Shown here piece after piece: positions 31,140 through 41,270 of a stretch of 64,000 nt of DNA. The stretch's first letter is position 1, and every line of letters starts with the position of its first letter. The notes below the pieces were generated by a model, which searched no databases, was not told where the DNA came from, and was given only the letters and a program-made list of their open reading frames with translations. Both the position numbers and the translations under genes were made by a program. The stretch is from CAVZCK01 sp963773735 (GTDB taxonomy: Bacteria > Pseudomonadota > Alphaproteobacteria > Rhizobiales > Rhodomicrobiaceae), in the NCBI GenBank assembly GCA_963773735.1, contig CAVZCK010000021.1, forward strand, positions 372,001 to 436,000, given 5' to 3'.

Positions 31140-32714
31140 ATGGATATGACGCCGAAACCAAAAAGACCAAGGGCGAAACAGGCGAAACCGATTTTTGATG
31201 GTGCTGAGTGGAACTTCGATATTCTGAAGTGCGCCTATGATGAAATCGAGAAGATCGCGCAACGCGATCTGAAGCTCGAGATCTATCCCAATCAGATCGA
31301 AGTGATTACGTCCGAGCAGATGCTCGACGCCTATACCTCGATCGGCATGCCGCTGATGTACCGTCACTGGTCCTTCGGCAAGCAGTTCGCGCACGAGTCG
31401 ATCGGCTATAAGCGCGGCATGCGCTCGCTGGCCTATGAGCTGGTCATCAACTCCAATCCCTGCATCAGCTATGTGATGGAGGAAAACTCCGCCACGATGC
31501 AGACCTTGGTGATGGCGCACGCGGCATTCGGCCATAACCATTTCTTCAAGAACAATTATCTCTTCCGCCAGTGGACCAACGCGGACACGATTCTCGACTA
31601 TCTGGCCTTTGCCAAGGAATATGTGAAAGCGTGCGAGGAGAGCCACGGGGTTGAGGCCGTCGAGACCATCATCGACGCCGCGCACGCGCTCATGCGCCAG
31701 GGCGTCAGCCGGCAGCCCAAGATTCCGGTATCGTCGAAATCGGCGCGCGTCGAACAGCGCCGAAAGCGGCGCAAGGCACATGAAGAGGCAACCTACGATG
31801 ATCTGTGGCGCACCCTGCCCAAGCCCGGCTTGCGGGGGACGGAGCGCGAAAATATCACCCCTTTGAACGTCCCGGAAACCGAAGGGCTGGGACTGCCGGA
31901 GGAAAACGTCCTCTATTTCCTCGAAAAACATGCCCCCCGCCTGAAGGACTGGCAGCGCGAGCTGATCCGCATCGTCCGGGTGCTTGCGCAATATTTCTAT
32001 CCGCAGCGCCAAACCAAGATGATGAATGAAGGCTGCGCGACCTTCATCCATTATGAGATCCTCAACCGGCTTTATGAGCGCGGCCTGCTCACCGAAGGCT
32101 CGCTGCTCGAAGCGCTGCATCTGCATTCCGCGGTGGTGATGCAGCCGGGGTTCGACGACAAGCGCTTCAACGGCATCAACCCTTATGCGCTCGGCTTTGC
32201 GATGATGCGCGACATTCAGCGCATCTGCGAAGACCCCACCGATGAGGACATGGACTGGTTCCCCGATTTTGCCGGCAATGGCGATGCTATGGGAACGCTC
32301 AAGGCGGCCTGGGCCGACTATCGCGACGAAAGCTTCATCTTGCAGTTTCTCAGCCCGACGGTGATCCGCGACTTCCGGCTGTTCGCGCTGCATGACGAGT
32401 CGGATGAGCCGGAGGTCGAGGTGACCGCGATCCACAATGACGCCGGCTATCGCGACGTCCGGCGAACGCTTGCCCGTTTTTATGACGCCAGCGTTCAGGA
32501 CCCCGACATCCGGATCACCGACGCCGATCTGAGCGGCACGCGGCGGCTGACGCTGACCCACTATGTCCGCGACGGGCGGTTGCTCACCAAACAGGATTGC
32601 GACCGCACGCTCCAGCATCTCGCCCAGCTTTGGGGCCATCGCGTCAAATTGCTGGAGGTCGACGGCACCTCGGGCAAATCGCTTCGCGAGCTGGAAGCCT
32701 TGCCGCTGCCATAG
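31140..32714 (+). CDS. SpoVR family protein (YcgB-like)
   Basis: Intact 524-residue protein of the SpoVR/YcgB family. It shows NPCISYVMEENSATMQTLV, AHAAFGHNHFFKNNYLF (His-rich, conserved) and MNEGCATFIHYEILNRL. Biochemical role is unknown; genetic data in E. coli and Myxococcus link it with PrkA/YeaG and YeaH in stress or sporulation-like responses. Third gene of the module, with the start directly abutting the yeaH stop. Confidence 0.94.
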   Translation: MDMTPKPKRPRAKQAKPIFDGAEWNFDILKCAYDEIEKIAQRDLKLEIYPNQIEVITSEQMLDAYTSIGMPLMYRHWSFGKQFAHESIGYKRGMRSLAYELVINSNPCISYVMEENSATMQTLVMAHAAFGHNHFFKNNYLFRQWTNADTILDYLAFAKEYVKACEESHGVEAVETIIDAAHALMRQGVSRQPKIPVSSKSARVEQRRKRRKAHEEATYDDLWRTLPKPGLRGTERENITPLNVPETEGLGLPEENVLYFLEKHAPRLKDWQRELIRIVRVLAQYFYPQRQTKMMNEGCATFIHYEILNRLYERGLLTEGSLLEALHLHSAVVMQPGFDDKRFNGINPYALGFAMMRDIQRICEDPTDEDMDWFPDFAGNGDAMGTLKAAWADYRDESFILQFLSPTVIRDFRLFALHDESDEPEVEVTAIHNDAGYRDVRRTLARFYDASVQDPDIRITDADLSGTRRLTLTHYVRDGRLLTKQDCDRTLQHLAQLWGHRVKLLEVDGTSGKSLRELEALPLP

Positions 32715-32717
32715 CGG

Positions 32718-33637
32718 CTATGCTGGCTCAGCGGGCTCTCCCTCGATGAATTTGCGGTGTTTGGCGATCTCGGCAGCGAGGTAATCGAGAAACGCACGTA
32801 CGCGCGGCGAATTGCGTAAGTCCGGATGCGTCAGCAGCCAAAGATCCGTCGCATAGTCGGGTTGGGCGCGGCGAGGCGGATCAGCGCCGGCCTTGCATCG
32901 GCGATGAAACAGGGCAGATAGCCGATCCCGATCCCGGCCTCGACCGCTTCCGCAAGGCCGAGCACCGTATTCAGCTTGTAAACGACGCGCTCCGGCGGGA
33001 TATGCGCCGTCACCCATTTCACCATTTTGGCGGCACCCATCTGTTCGCCGAGCGAGACCCAATTGCGCGTCAGGAGATCGACTATATCGCCCGGCGTGTC
33101 GCCGGGACCTTCGCCAGCCCGCCCATAAAGCGCCCAGCCGATCCGCGCCGCCCGCCGGCCAATCAGCGTCTCGGGGGGCTTGTCCGTCGCGCGGATGGCG
33201 ACATCGGCATCGCGCTTGGCAAGGTTCAGGGCTTGATTGCCGATCAGAATATCAAGCCTGATGTCCGGAAACGCATCGCGGAAGCCGGCAAAGAGCGGCG
33301 TCATGAGGTGCACAAGCAGCGTGTCGTTGGTCGTCAGCCGCAGTTCGCCGGCCGGGGTGATCTCGCGCCCCGCAAGCCTGCGGGTGATCGAGGCGATGTC
33401 CTCATCCATCTGCGCGGCGAGCGCCGCCACCTCTTCACCTGCCGGTGTCAGCGTGTAGCCGGTGCGATGCTTCTCAAAAAGCGCGACACCCAGCGATTCC
33501 TCGATCTGCTTCAGCCTGCGGAAAACCGTCGAATGATTGACGCCGAGCCGGCTCGCCGCCGCCGGCAGGCTGTGGGCGTCCGCAATCGTCTTCACCAGTC
33601 GGAAGTCGTCCCAGGACAGACTGTTCGTTTCGGCCAT
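32718..33637 (-). CDS. LysR-type transcriptional regulator, frameshifted
   Basis: DNA-binding regulator of about 305 residues. The N-terminal winged helix is DDFRLVKTIADAHSLPAAAS followed by GVNHSTVFRRLKQIEESLG; the effector domain follows (LTTNDTLLVHLMTPLFAGF). The frame changes near 32860: one base joins RLAAPNP to DYATDLWLLTHPDL, and the corrected protein ends at 32718, 3 bases from the convergent spoVR stop. It is divergent from the VOC gene at 33985, the likeliest target by position. Confidence 0.9.
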
Positions 33638-33984
33638 CGGCTGTTACCGGCAACGCCAAGGTGCCCGCCGCGTGGTCAGTCGCGGCCGGCAGGTCAGACG
33701 AATTCCATTCAGCCGGGCGCGTCAGGCCGTTTGGCTGACTGCGTTTGCGGCTCACCCTATCGCCGCCCGACTGCCCGGTCAAAGCGAAGGCGCCGCCGCC
33801 GACGAGAACCAGGGCGAAAGTTACAACTGCCAGAATGCCGGATATGCTGCAATTCAATGATCACTGTTGCAAGGATTTCATTGCGTCTGTGCAAAGTAAG
33901 ACCGATTGCGCGGACAGCCGCCAATCCCATTTCAAGTGCAACGGACAAAGCATCGCCTCGCAACCCCGAGAAAGGAGGCAAGTC
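33638..33984. other. Divergent promoter region between LysR regulator and VOC gene
   Basis: About 350 bases with no supportable gene. It ends in AAAGGAGG (33971-33978), the ribosome site of the VOC gene. No clear LysR box (T-N11-A with symmetric arms) was identified by eye. Confidence 0.4.
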
Positions 33985-34914
33985 ATGATACATTACGGAA
34001 TCCACCACGTGACCGCGATCGCCAGCAGCGTGGCGCGCAATCTCGATTTCTATACGCGCACGCTCGGAATGCGGCTGGTCAAGAAGACCGTGAATTTCGA
34101 CGACCCCGGCACCTACCATCTTTACTATGGCGATGAGACGGGCCAGCCAGGCTCAATCCTGACATTCTTCCCCTGGGCTCATGTGGCGCCAGGCCGGCTC
34201 GGTGTCGGCGAGGCTCAGGAGACAATGCTGCGCGTCCCCGAAAGCGCCATCGGCTATTGGACACATCGGCTCGTTGAAAATGGTGTTGCGCATGAAGCGC
34301 CCGCGAAACGGTTCGGCCAGACCGTCCTGGCGTTGAAGGACCCAGATGGAATGAGGCTTTTGCTGGTGGCCGTTCCCGGTCTTGAGCAGGAGCCGGGCTG
34401 GAGCGGCGGCGACATCCCGGCCGAGCACGCAATTCGCGGCTTCCACGGCGTCAGCCTGCTTCTGGATGAAGCCGCACCTACGGCTGCGATCCTCACCGAT
34501 GTGCTGGGCTTCACCGAGGCTGACCGCGACGGCTCGCTGACACGCTTCCAGGCGAATGGGACGGATATCGGAGGCGTTGTCGATATCCGCGCGGCCGGCG
34601 AATTCCTGCCTGCCCGGATGGGCGCCGGCTCGGTGCACCATATCGCTTTTCGCGCGAGTGGCGACGAGGCCCAGGCGGAAATGGTCGAAAGGCTAGCGCG
34701 AAATCATCGGATCGGGACGACGAACCAGCTCGACCGCAACTATTTCCGTTCGGTCTATTTCCGCGAGCCGGGCGGCGTGCTGTTCGAGATTGCCACGGAC
34801 GATCCCGGCTTTGCCGTCGATGAGCCGGCAAGCGAACTTGGCCGATCGCTGAAGCTGCCGGGCTTCCTTGAGCCGCGCCGGAAGGAGATCGAAGCCGTCC
34901 TGCCTGCGCTTTAG
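33985..34914 (+). CDS. Ring-cleaving dioxygenase / glyoxalase family protein (VOC)
   Basis: A 309-residue protein with two vicinal-oxygen-chelate modules, similar to MhqO/YkcA hydroquinone dioxygenases. Metal-ligand positions appear as His in IHHVTAIASSV, His in VHHIAFRASGD and Glu in PGGVLFEIATDDPGFA. Start ATG 33985 has AAAGGAGG. Members act on quinone or hydroquinone stress compounds; a divergent LysR regulator fits such inducible control. A terminator follows. Confidence 0.9.
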   Translation: MIHYGIHHVTAIASSVARNLDFYTRTLGMRLVKKTVNFDDPGTYHLYYGDETGQPGSILTFFPWAHVAPGRLGVGEAQETMLRVPESAIGYWTHRLVENGVAHEAPAKRFGQTVLALKDPDGMRLLLVAVPGLEQEPGWSGGDIPAEHAIRGFHGVSLLLDEAAPTAAILTDVLGFTEADRDGSLTRFQANGTDIGGVVDIRAAGEFLPARMGAGSVHHIAFRASGDEAQAEMVERLARNHRIGTTNQLDRNYFRSVYFREPGGVLFEIATDDPGFAVDEPASELGRSLKLPGFLEPRRKEIEAVLPAL

Positions 34915-34948
34915 CCGGCATCGCGGATTTTGGCGGCCTGGAAACATG

Positions 34949-34980
34949 GAGGCGGACGCATTGATGTCCGCCTCTTCCTT
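34949..34980 (+). terminator. Rho-independent terminator after VOC gene
   Basis: Perfect 9-bp stem GAGGCGGAC (34949-34957) and GTCCGCCTC (34966-34974) with an 8-base loop, followed by TTCCTTTAT. Confidence 0.7.
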
Positions 34981-35003
34981 TATCCAGCGTGGCAGTCGAA
35001 CGC

Positions 35004-35655
35004 TCACCCGGCCGGCTTCGGCATATTCTCGAGAGAATGTGTGTACCACTTCTCGGCCTCGACCACGACCGGGTTCTCGCCATTGGCGTAGATCCAGCTA
35101 TCGACCGCCCATTTCTGGTGGTTATCATTCTGCCAGAGAACCGCCGTCCAATGCGGCCAGTGCGAGACGCCGAGCAGAATGTTGCCCTTGGAGAAAGGCC
35201 GCCCGACGGTGTGATGCTTCAGGAGGCCGTTGTTCTGGAGGATCAGCAGGTAGCTCGTGGTGTTGGTCGCCTCATCCACGCAGTCCTGCTGCGTGGGATC
35301 GCCCGATCCGTTGAACTCCATGCCGGGGCGGTCGTCCTTGGTGCCGACAATGTTGCCCGTATAGCGCTCCATCCAGCCGATCGCGTAGGCCATCGCGCGC
35401 CGCTCCTCGAACGGCGTGTCGGCCTTCTTGGTCTTCCGCATCAGCTCGGCGATCTCTTTGATCTGCTCCGGCCCGAACCTCACCGGCGTTTGCATCTGGC
35501 AGCCATAGGCATGGCAGACATAGACCGTGTTGCCCTCCGGCGCGCGGGTATTGAATTCCTGATAATGGTAAGCTGGCGGACCCTCACGATCGAAGGTGCA
35601 TGCAGAAAGACCGACAAGATGCCGATAAGGACACGAGAATAAAAGCTTTTCTCAT
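35004..35655 (-). CDS. Putative lipoprotein with Cys-His-Asp triad, frameshifted
   Basis: Conserved-looking exported protein of unknown function, about 216 residues. From ATG 35655 (MRKAFILVSLS) a one-base shift near 35615-35620 leads into LVGLSACTFDREGPP, a typical lipobox with the lipid-acceptor Cys. The mature part has VYVCHAYGCQM, then QQDCVDEATNTTSYL, HWPHWTAVLW and WAVDSWIYANGE. The Cys, His and Asp in those three segments are ordered as in the transglutaminase/papain-like fold; this is my inference from order and spacing. The shorter frame from 35495 would lack any export signal. Confidence 0.65.
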
Positions 35656-35761
35656 CGCCCCGTCCATGAATTGCCCCGTTTGATCCCCTATACCACCGTT
35701 GCGCGAGAGCTGAGAAGCGGGCCATTGAGGCGGCGAGGCTTTTCACTTACTTTGTCGCGTC

Positions 35762-37176
35762 ATGGCAACAATAAAACACGTTCGCGTGATCGGCGGCGGC
35801 CTGGCCGGCTCCGAAGCGGCTTGGCAGATCGCCGAGGCCGGCGTTCCCGTCGTGCTGCACGAGATGCGGCCGGCGCGGATGACCGAGGCGCATAAGACCG
35901 GCGGCTTCGCCGAACTGGTCTGCTCCAATTCCTTCCGTTCCGATAATTGGGAAACCAACGCGGTCGGGCTGCTGCATGAGGAGATGCGGCGCTGCGGCTC
36001 GCTGATCATGGCGTCGGGCGACGCGCATAAGCTGCCGGCGGGCGGCGCACTTGCCGTCGATCGGGACGGATTTTCGGCCGCGGTGACTGAGCGCCTCGAA
36101 AATCACCCGCTTGTCAGTATCGAGCGCGGCGAGGTATCCGGGCTACCGCCTCAGGATTGGGACAGTGTGATCATCGCGACCGGCCCGCTCACCTCCCCCG
36201 CCCTTGGCGCGGCGATCCAGTCCCTGACCGGGGAAGAGTGCCTCGCCTTTTTCGATGCCATCGCACCGATCGTCGACCACGAAACCATCGACATGAACGT
36301 CTGCTGGATGCAGTCACGCTATGATAAGGCGGGACCGGGCGGCACGGGCGCGGACTACATCAACTGCCCGATGAACCGCGATCCAATATGCCGCCTTTAT
36401 CGACGCTCTCCTCGCCGCGGAGAAGACCGAGTTCCGCGATTGGGAGAAGGCGACGCCCTATTTCGAGGGCTGTCTCCCGATCGAAGTGATGGCGGAGCGC
36501 GGCGCAGAAACCTTGCGCTTCGGCCCGATGAAGCCGGTCGGCCTGACCGATCCCCGCAAGCCGGACGAGCGCCCCTATGCCGTCGTGCAGCTTCGCCAGG
36601 ATAATGCGCTCGGCACGCTCTGGAACATGGTCGGCTTTCAGACCAAGCTGAAATATGGCGAGCAGAGCGCGGATTTTCCGGATGATTCCGGGGCTCGAAA
36701 AGGCCGAGTTCGCCCGGCTAGGCGGCATCCACCGCAATACTTTTCTGAACAGCCCAAAGCTGCTCGACGGCCAGCTTCGCCTGAAGGCGATGCCGCGCTT
36801 GCGTTTTGCCGGGCAGGTCACTGGGGTCGAAGGCTATGTGGAGTCGGCCGCCATCGGACTGGTGACGGGGCGGCTTGCCGCTGCCGAACGGCTCGGGCAG
36901 GCGCTCGCTGCGCCCCCGCCGACGACGGCGCTCGGCGCGCTTGTCGCGCATATCACCGGCGGCCATCTGGCGGATGAGGAGGCGGGCATGCGCAGCTTCC
37001 AGCCGATGAATGTCAATTTCGGCCTGTTCCCGCCGATCGAGGCGCCGGTCGAGGATGGAGGCAGGCGCTTGAAGGGCAAGGAAAAAGCCGCGGCCCGGAA
37101 ACGGGCGATGGCGCTGCGTGCGCTCGGCGACCTCGATCGCTGGCTCGCCGCGCCGCACCTGCGCAAGAGCGCATGA
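35762..37176 (+). CDS. trmFO: Methylenetetrahydrofolate--tRNA-(uracil-5-)-methyltransferase TrmFO, two frameshifts
   Basis: FAD- and folate-dependent enzyme that makes ribothymidine 54 in tRNA, about 470 residues. The N-terminal FAD motif is VIGGGLAGSEAAWQIAEAG, then ELVCSNSFRSDN and GGALAVDRDGFS. Frames change near 36384 (extra C; joins MNRD to QYAAFIDALLAAE) and near 36665 (joins KYGEQ to ARIFRMIPGLEKAEF). The end matches the family: GALVAHITGGH, MNVNFGLFPP. Convergent with the phytoene-synthase-like gene. Confidence 0.93.
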
Positions 37177-37206
37177 GGCTCGTCACCGTTCGGCGAGGCG
37201 CTGGGC

Positions 37207-38055
37207 TCAGATCCTGCCGCGCAGGAATGCTTGCCAGATCCGTGCATAGCGCGTCAGCGGATTGAGCTGGGCGATGTCGCGCAATGGATTGTGGCGCGGG
37301 GCGCCAAGCTTTCTCAGATAGGGCTCGACCAGCGCGAGGGGCAGAAAAGCCGGCAGCGTTTGGCGCGGGAGGCCGGCGGCAGATTGCCGAAATCCGCTCA
37401 GCGCCTCCGAGGCTCGCCGCCGCATGGCCTCAAGGGCCGTGCGCAGAGCCTCATTGTCCACGCCGTCGCGGATGGAGTCCGGATGCAGTCCGTGCGCCGC
37501 GAGAAGGCATTCAGGAAGGAAGAGCTTTCCCCGCGCTGCATGATACGGCAAAGCGCGCATCAGGCCGGTCAAGCCATAGGCGGCTGCCGCCCGGACGCTC
37601 GCCGCTTCCGCCTCGGGCGCTCCCAGAATGCGCGCGCCAAGGCTGAAGACCACGCCGGCCGTCGCGGTCAAATACCGCTCCAGGGCGGCAAAATCCGATA
37701 TCGGATCGTCGCGGAGGTCGAAGCGCCGCGCATCGATCATGGCTTGCAGCGTATGCTGCGGCAGCGCGTTCGCCGAGGCCGCAAATGCGAGCTCGATCAG
37801 CACAGGGTGGTCGGCAGACTCGCCCCTCAACGCGGCGGCAAGCGCCTCGCGCCACCACTCCAGGCGGATCTCGCCGAGCTGTGGCTCACCGACCTGTTCG
37901 GCGATGCGGGCCAGCTCGATATTGAAGGCATAGAGCGCCAGCAGGTGGCGGCGCATCGGTTCGGGGGCGAGCAGCGCCGACCAATAGCGGTCCACGTCGC
38001 CGGTTCTGACCAGGTCGCGGACATAGGCGGCGCTTGTGTCTTCCCGCTGCGTCAC
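37207..38055 (-). CDS. Squalene/phytoene synthase-like protein (NDUFAF6-like)
   Basis: A 282-residue all-helical protein of the isoprenoid-synthase fold. The region that in true squalene/phytoene synthases carries the first DxxxD reads YAFNIELARIAEQV, without the aspartates, and the middle reads YGLTGLMRALPYHAARGK. This pattern fits the NDUFAF6 (C8orf38) group, mitochondrial complex I assembly factors with alphaproteobacterial relatives, rather than carotenoid enzymes. It sits next to a Mth938-like gene whose mitochondrial relative is NDUFAF3. Role in the bacterium is inferred only. Confidence 0.82.
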   Translation of the reverse strand: MTQREDTSAAYVRDLVRTGDVDRYWSALLAPEPMRRHLLALYAFNIELARIAEQVGEPQLGEIRLEWWREALAAALRGESADHPVLIELAFAASANALPQHTLQAMIDARRFDLRDDPISDFAALERYLTATAGVVFSLGARILGAPEAEAASVRAAAAYGLTGLMRALPYHAARGKLFLPECLLAAHGLHPDSIRDGVDNEALRTALEAMRRRASEALSGFRQSAAGLPRQTLPAFLPLALVEPYLRKLGAPRHNPLRDIAQLNPLTRYARIWQAFLRGRI

Positions 38056-38093
38056 GGTTCAGCTCCGCTCATTCGCTTAAGCCACGCCGGCGC

Positions 38094-38471
38094 TCAGCTG
38101 AGCGCGATCAAAGCCGCCGCAAAGATGCGTTCCTCGGCAAGAAGAACGTTATAGGTCCGGCAGGCCGCGCCGGTATCCATCGCCTCCAGGCCGAGCCCGG
38201 CGGACGCGAATGCCTCACGCAGCGGCGGGGCGGGAAAGACCTGCGCGGCACCCGTGCCGAGCAGGAGGAAGCCGAGCGGTGCGCCTTCAGCAAGGACCGG
38301 ACTCAGCGTCTCGTCGGAAACGCCGGAGGCGTCATCGACCAGCCAGGGATAGACGCCTTGCGGAAGGATGAGGAGCGATCCCGAATGCTCGACACCGCCG
38401 ATCCGGAAACGCCCGCGCCCATAGCCCGATATGGGTGCGCGTCCAGTCAGCAGCGGCGACGATAGCTCCAT
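38094..38471 (-). CDS. Mth938-like domain protein (DUF498, NDUFAF3-like)
   Basis: A 125-residue protein of the Mth938/DUF498 fold. It contains ISGYGRGRFRIGGVEHSGSL, a hydrophobic LGFLLLGTGAAQVFPAPP core, and MDTGAACRTYNVLLAEER, typical of the family. Human NDUFAF3 is a homologue that assembles respiratory complex I. It lies between secF and the NDUFAF6-like gene, a linkage seen in many alphaproteobacteria. Confidence 0.85.
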   Translation of the reverse strand: MELSSPLLTGRAPISGYGRGRFRIGGVEHSGSLLILPQGVYPWLVDDASGVSDETLSPVLAEGAPLGFLLLGTGAAQVFPAPPLREAFASAGLGLEAMDTGAACRTYNVLLAEERIFAAALIALS

Positions 38472-38640
38472 GACACTAGCGAGATCAGTTGAAGTGAAGA
38501 TGAGTTATTCGAAAATGCCCGCGCAGACCGGCATCCAGTGAACCGTCGCGTCCGCGGGATACCGGGGCCCGTCTTCTTCGCGAGGGAATTCGTCTGAGTT
38601 TGCAGCAATCGATTCCATCTCATCCAATTCCGTCCTGGCG

Positions 38641-39609
38641 TCAGACGTCTGCGGTCCTGCGCCCCGCGCTTGAGGACGCCGCCGCCTTAATGCCGCTCCA
38701 ATCGCGCTTCACGCCCAGAAGCATCAGGAACGGTGCGGCGATGAACACCGACGAATAGGTGCCGACGATGACGCCGAACAGCATGGCGAAGGTGAAGCCT
38801 CTGATCACCTCGCCGCCGAAGAAATAAAGCGAGAGCAGCGCGAGGATCACCGTTCCGACGGTCATGACGGTTCGCGTCAAAGTCTCATTGACCGAGAGGT
38901 CGATCAGTTCGGCGAGCGGCTTCTTCTTATATTTGCGCAAATTCTCCCGGATCCGGTCATAGATGACGACGGTATCGTTGATCGAATAGCCCAGGATCGT
39001 CAGCAGCGCGGCAACGATCGTCAGGTCGAACTCCATTTGCAGAGCCGTATAGAGGCCGACGGTCAGGAAGACGTCATGGACGAGTGCAACGACCGCGCCG
39101 AGCGCGAACTGCCATTCGAAGCGGAACCAGACATAGATAAAAATGCCCAGGCAGGTCAGAATGATGGCGATGATCGCATTGTGGATCAGCTCGGCCGACA
39201 CCGTGCCGCCGACCACTTCGGTCCGGCGCATCTCGACATTGCTGCCGAGCGCGTGCTGAACCTTGGCGACGGCGTCCTGCTGCGCCTTCTCGCCGCCGGG
39301 CTGCTCGGCAACGCGGATCAGAACCGTATCCGGCGCGCCGAATTCCTGGATCTGAACGTCGCCGAGGCCAAGCCCTCCGAGCGTCGAGCGCAGGGAGGCC
39401 AGATCGGCGGGGCCTTGCGTCGTGCGGATTTCGATCAGCGTGCCGCCGCGGAAATCGATGCCGAAATTCAATCCCACCGTCGCCAGCAGGATGATCGTGG
39501 CGATGTTGAGCACGATCGACAAGGTGAAGCAGAATTTGAAATAGGAAACGAAGGGTATCTTCGTGCCTCTGGGCACGAATTCGATTGGCTTGGGTATGCT
39601 GATGGCCAT
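38641..39609 (-). CDS. secF: Protein translocase subunit SecF
   Basis: Inner-membrane partner of SecD that uses the proton gradient to complete protein export, 322 residues. It has an N-terminal helix, the FGIDFRGGTLIEIRT periplasmic start, and the paired helices with VALVHDVFLTVGLY and LGYSINDTVVIYDRIREN, both diagnostic. ATG 39609 follows GAGGAAG and is 11 bases from the secD stop. The frame extends upstream into secD but that part is shadow. Confidence 0.96.
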   Translation of the reverse strand: MAISIPKPIEFVPRGTKIPFVSYFKFCFTLSIVLNIATIILLATVGLNFGIDFRGGTLIEIRTTQGPADLASLRSTLGGLGLGDVQIQEFGAPDTVLIRVAEQPGGEKAQQDAVAKVQHALGSNVEMRRTEVVGGTVSAELIHNAIIAIILTCLGIFIYVWFRFEWQFALGAVVALVHDVFLTVGLYTALQMEFDLTIVAALLTILGYSINDTVVIYDRIRENLRKYKKKPLAELIDLSVNETLTRTVMTVGTVILALLSLYFFGGEVIRGFTFAMLFGVIVGTYSSVFIAAPFLMLLGVKRDWSGIKAAASSSAGRRTADV

Positions 39610-39620
39610 GAGCGTCTTCC

Positions 39621-41222
39621 TCAAAGGGGAACGGTGGCCGGGCGGGTCACGCGCAGCCACTGCGAGATGATCAGCCGCGTCAAGGTGATCGCCGTGAACA
39701 GCGAAGCGACCGTGCCGAGACACAGCGTAACGGCAAAGCCGCGGATCGGCCCCGTGCCAAGCCAGAACAGAATGATGCCGCCCAAAAGGCCGGTCAGATG
39801 CGAGTCGATGATGGTTGCGTAGGCGCGCGAGAAGCCCGCTTCGATGCCGAGCACCACCGATTTGCCGGACCGCAATTCCTCGCGCATCCGCTCATAGATC
39901 AGGACATTTGCATCGACCGCCACGCCGATCGTCAGCGCGATGCCCGCGATGCCCGGCAGCGTCAGTGTCGCACCTAACAGCGACAAGGCCGCAACAACGA
40001 GGGCAACGTTCACGACCAGTGCCAGGATCGAGAACATGCCGAAAAGCCCATAGCCGACGATCATGAACGCCGCGACCCCAGCGAAGGAGACCAACGTCGC
40101 GAGCTTGCCCGCCGCGATCGAGTCAGCGCCAAGGCTCGGGCCGACGGAGCGCTCTTCGACGACTTCCAAAGATGCCGGGAGCGCGCCGGAGCGCAGCAGC
40201 ACCGCGAGCTTGTTGGCCTCGTCAACCGAAAAATGGCCTGAGATCTGGCCGGCGCCGCCGAGGATCGGCTCGCGAATGACGGGGGCCGAGATCACCTTGT
40301 CGTCCAGAACGATCGCAAAGGGCCTGCCGACATTTTCCTGGGTCACCTTGCCGAAACGCTGAGCGCCGGAGGAGTTGAAGCGGAACGATACGATCGGCTC
40401 ATTGGTCCGCTGGTCGAAGCCCGGCTGAGCGTCGACCAGGTCCTCGCCGCCGACGATCGTGCGCTTCTGCAAGAGATAGGAGGGATCACTCGGGTTCTGC
40501 GAGCCATAGACCGCCGATCCGGGCGGCGGATTACCGGCCTGAGCTTCCGCGACAGGCATCGTCTGGTCGACCAGATGGAAGGTCAGCTTGGCGGTCTTGC
40601 CGACAAGCTCCTTGAGCTGGGCCGGATCGTTGAAGCCGGGGACCTGGAGCAGAATCCGGTCCTGGCCCTGACGCTGAATGGTCATTTCGCGGGTGCCGGT
40701 GGCGTCAAGGCGCCGCCGCACCGTTTCGATCGCCGAGCCAATCGCCGAGCCGATCCGCTGATTGATCGCCGCTTCCGTCGGACGGATCCGGATCACATTT
40801 CCTTCGCCCCGCTCGACCTCAAGATCCTTGGCGCTGCTGCCGAGAATGCCGCCGGAAACCGGCCGCGCCAGCGCCTTCAGCTTGGTGAGCGCGGTCTCGA
40901 CATCCTCGGGCTTGCGGATCGTCACCCGCACCTCGTCGCCCGCCTTTCCGAGACCCGAATAGCCGATACGCTCCTCCCGAAGCGTCTGGCGCACGTCGCC
41001 GCTGATCGCTTCCACCCAGTCGGCGCGCAGCTCCTTCGCGTTCATCTGCAGAAGCAGATGCGAGCCGCCCTGAAGATCAAGGCCCAGCGGCATGCGCATC
41101 TGCATCCAGCTTGGCAGGCCCTGGAGTTGGGCGGGCGCAAACAGATTCGGAAGCGACAGCAAAATCGCACCAAGCGAAATGGCGATGATCAGAACTGCCT
41201 TCCAACGGTCGAAATAGAGCAT
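39621..41222 (-). CDS. secD: Protein translocase subunit SecD
   Basis: Intact 533-residue translocase subunit. Helix 1 (AVLIIAISLGAILLSL), the motif GLDLQGGSHLLLQM, the large periplasmic P1/base domain (RDQDRILLQVPGFNDPAQL-like region), then five C-terminal helices with LTIGVAVDANVLIYERMREE and LGTGPIRGFAVTLCLGT. It forms the yajC-secD-secF operon. Confidence 0.97.
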   Translation of the reverse strand: MLYFDRWKAVLIIAISLGAILLSLPNLFAPAQLQGLPSWMQMRMPLGLDLQGGSHLLLQMNAKELRADWVEAISGDVRQTLREERIGYSGLGKAGDEVRVTIRKPEDVETALTKLKALARPVSGGILGSSAKDLEVERGEGNVIRIRPTEAAINQRIGSAIGSAIETVRRRLDATGTREMTIQRQGQDRILLQVPGFNDPAQLKELVGKTAKLTFHLVDQTMPVAEAQAGNPPPGSAVYGSQNPSDPSYLLQKRTIVGGEDLVDAQPGFDQRTNEPIVSFRFNSSGAQRFGKVTQENVGRPFAIVLDDKVISAPVIREPILGGAGQISGHFSVDEANKLAVLLRSGALPASLEVVEERSVGPSLGADSIAAGKLATLVSFAGVAAFMIVGYGLFGMFSILALVVNVALVVAALSLLGATLTLPGIAGIALTIGVAVDANVLIYERMREELRSGKSVVLGIEAGFSRAYATIIDSHLTGLLGGIILFWLGTGPIRGFAVTLCLGTVASLFTAITLTRLIISQWLRVTRPATVPL

Positions 41223-41270
41223 AAAACCCGGCCTTCGCGACGAGGTTGCTTTAATTGAAATCCAAGCCGA

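Noticed and set aside
29982..32639. An 885-codon open frame on the minus strand
   Set aside because: Antisense to the yeaH and spoVR genes, which have clear family motifs; composition artefact.
33758..34118. A CRISPR array or tandem repeats near the VOC gene
   Set aside because: No regularly spaced repeats were found there or elsewhere in the window.
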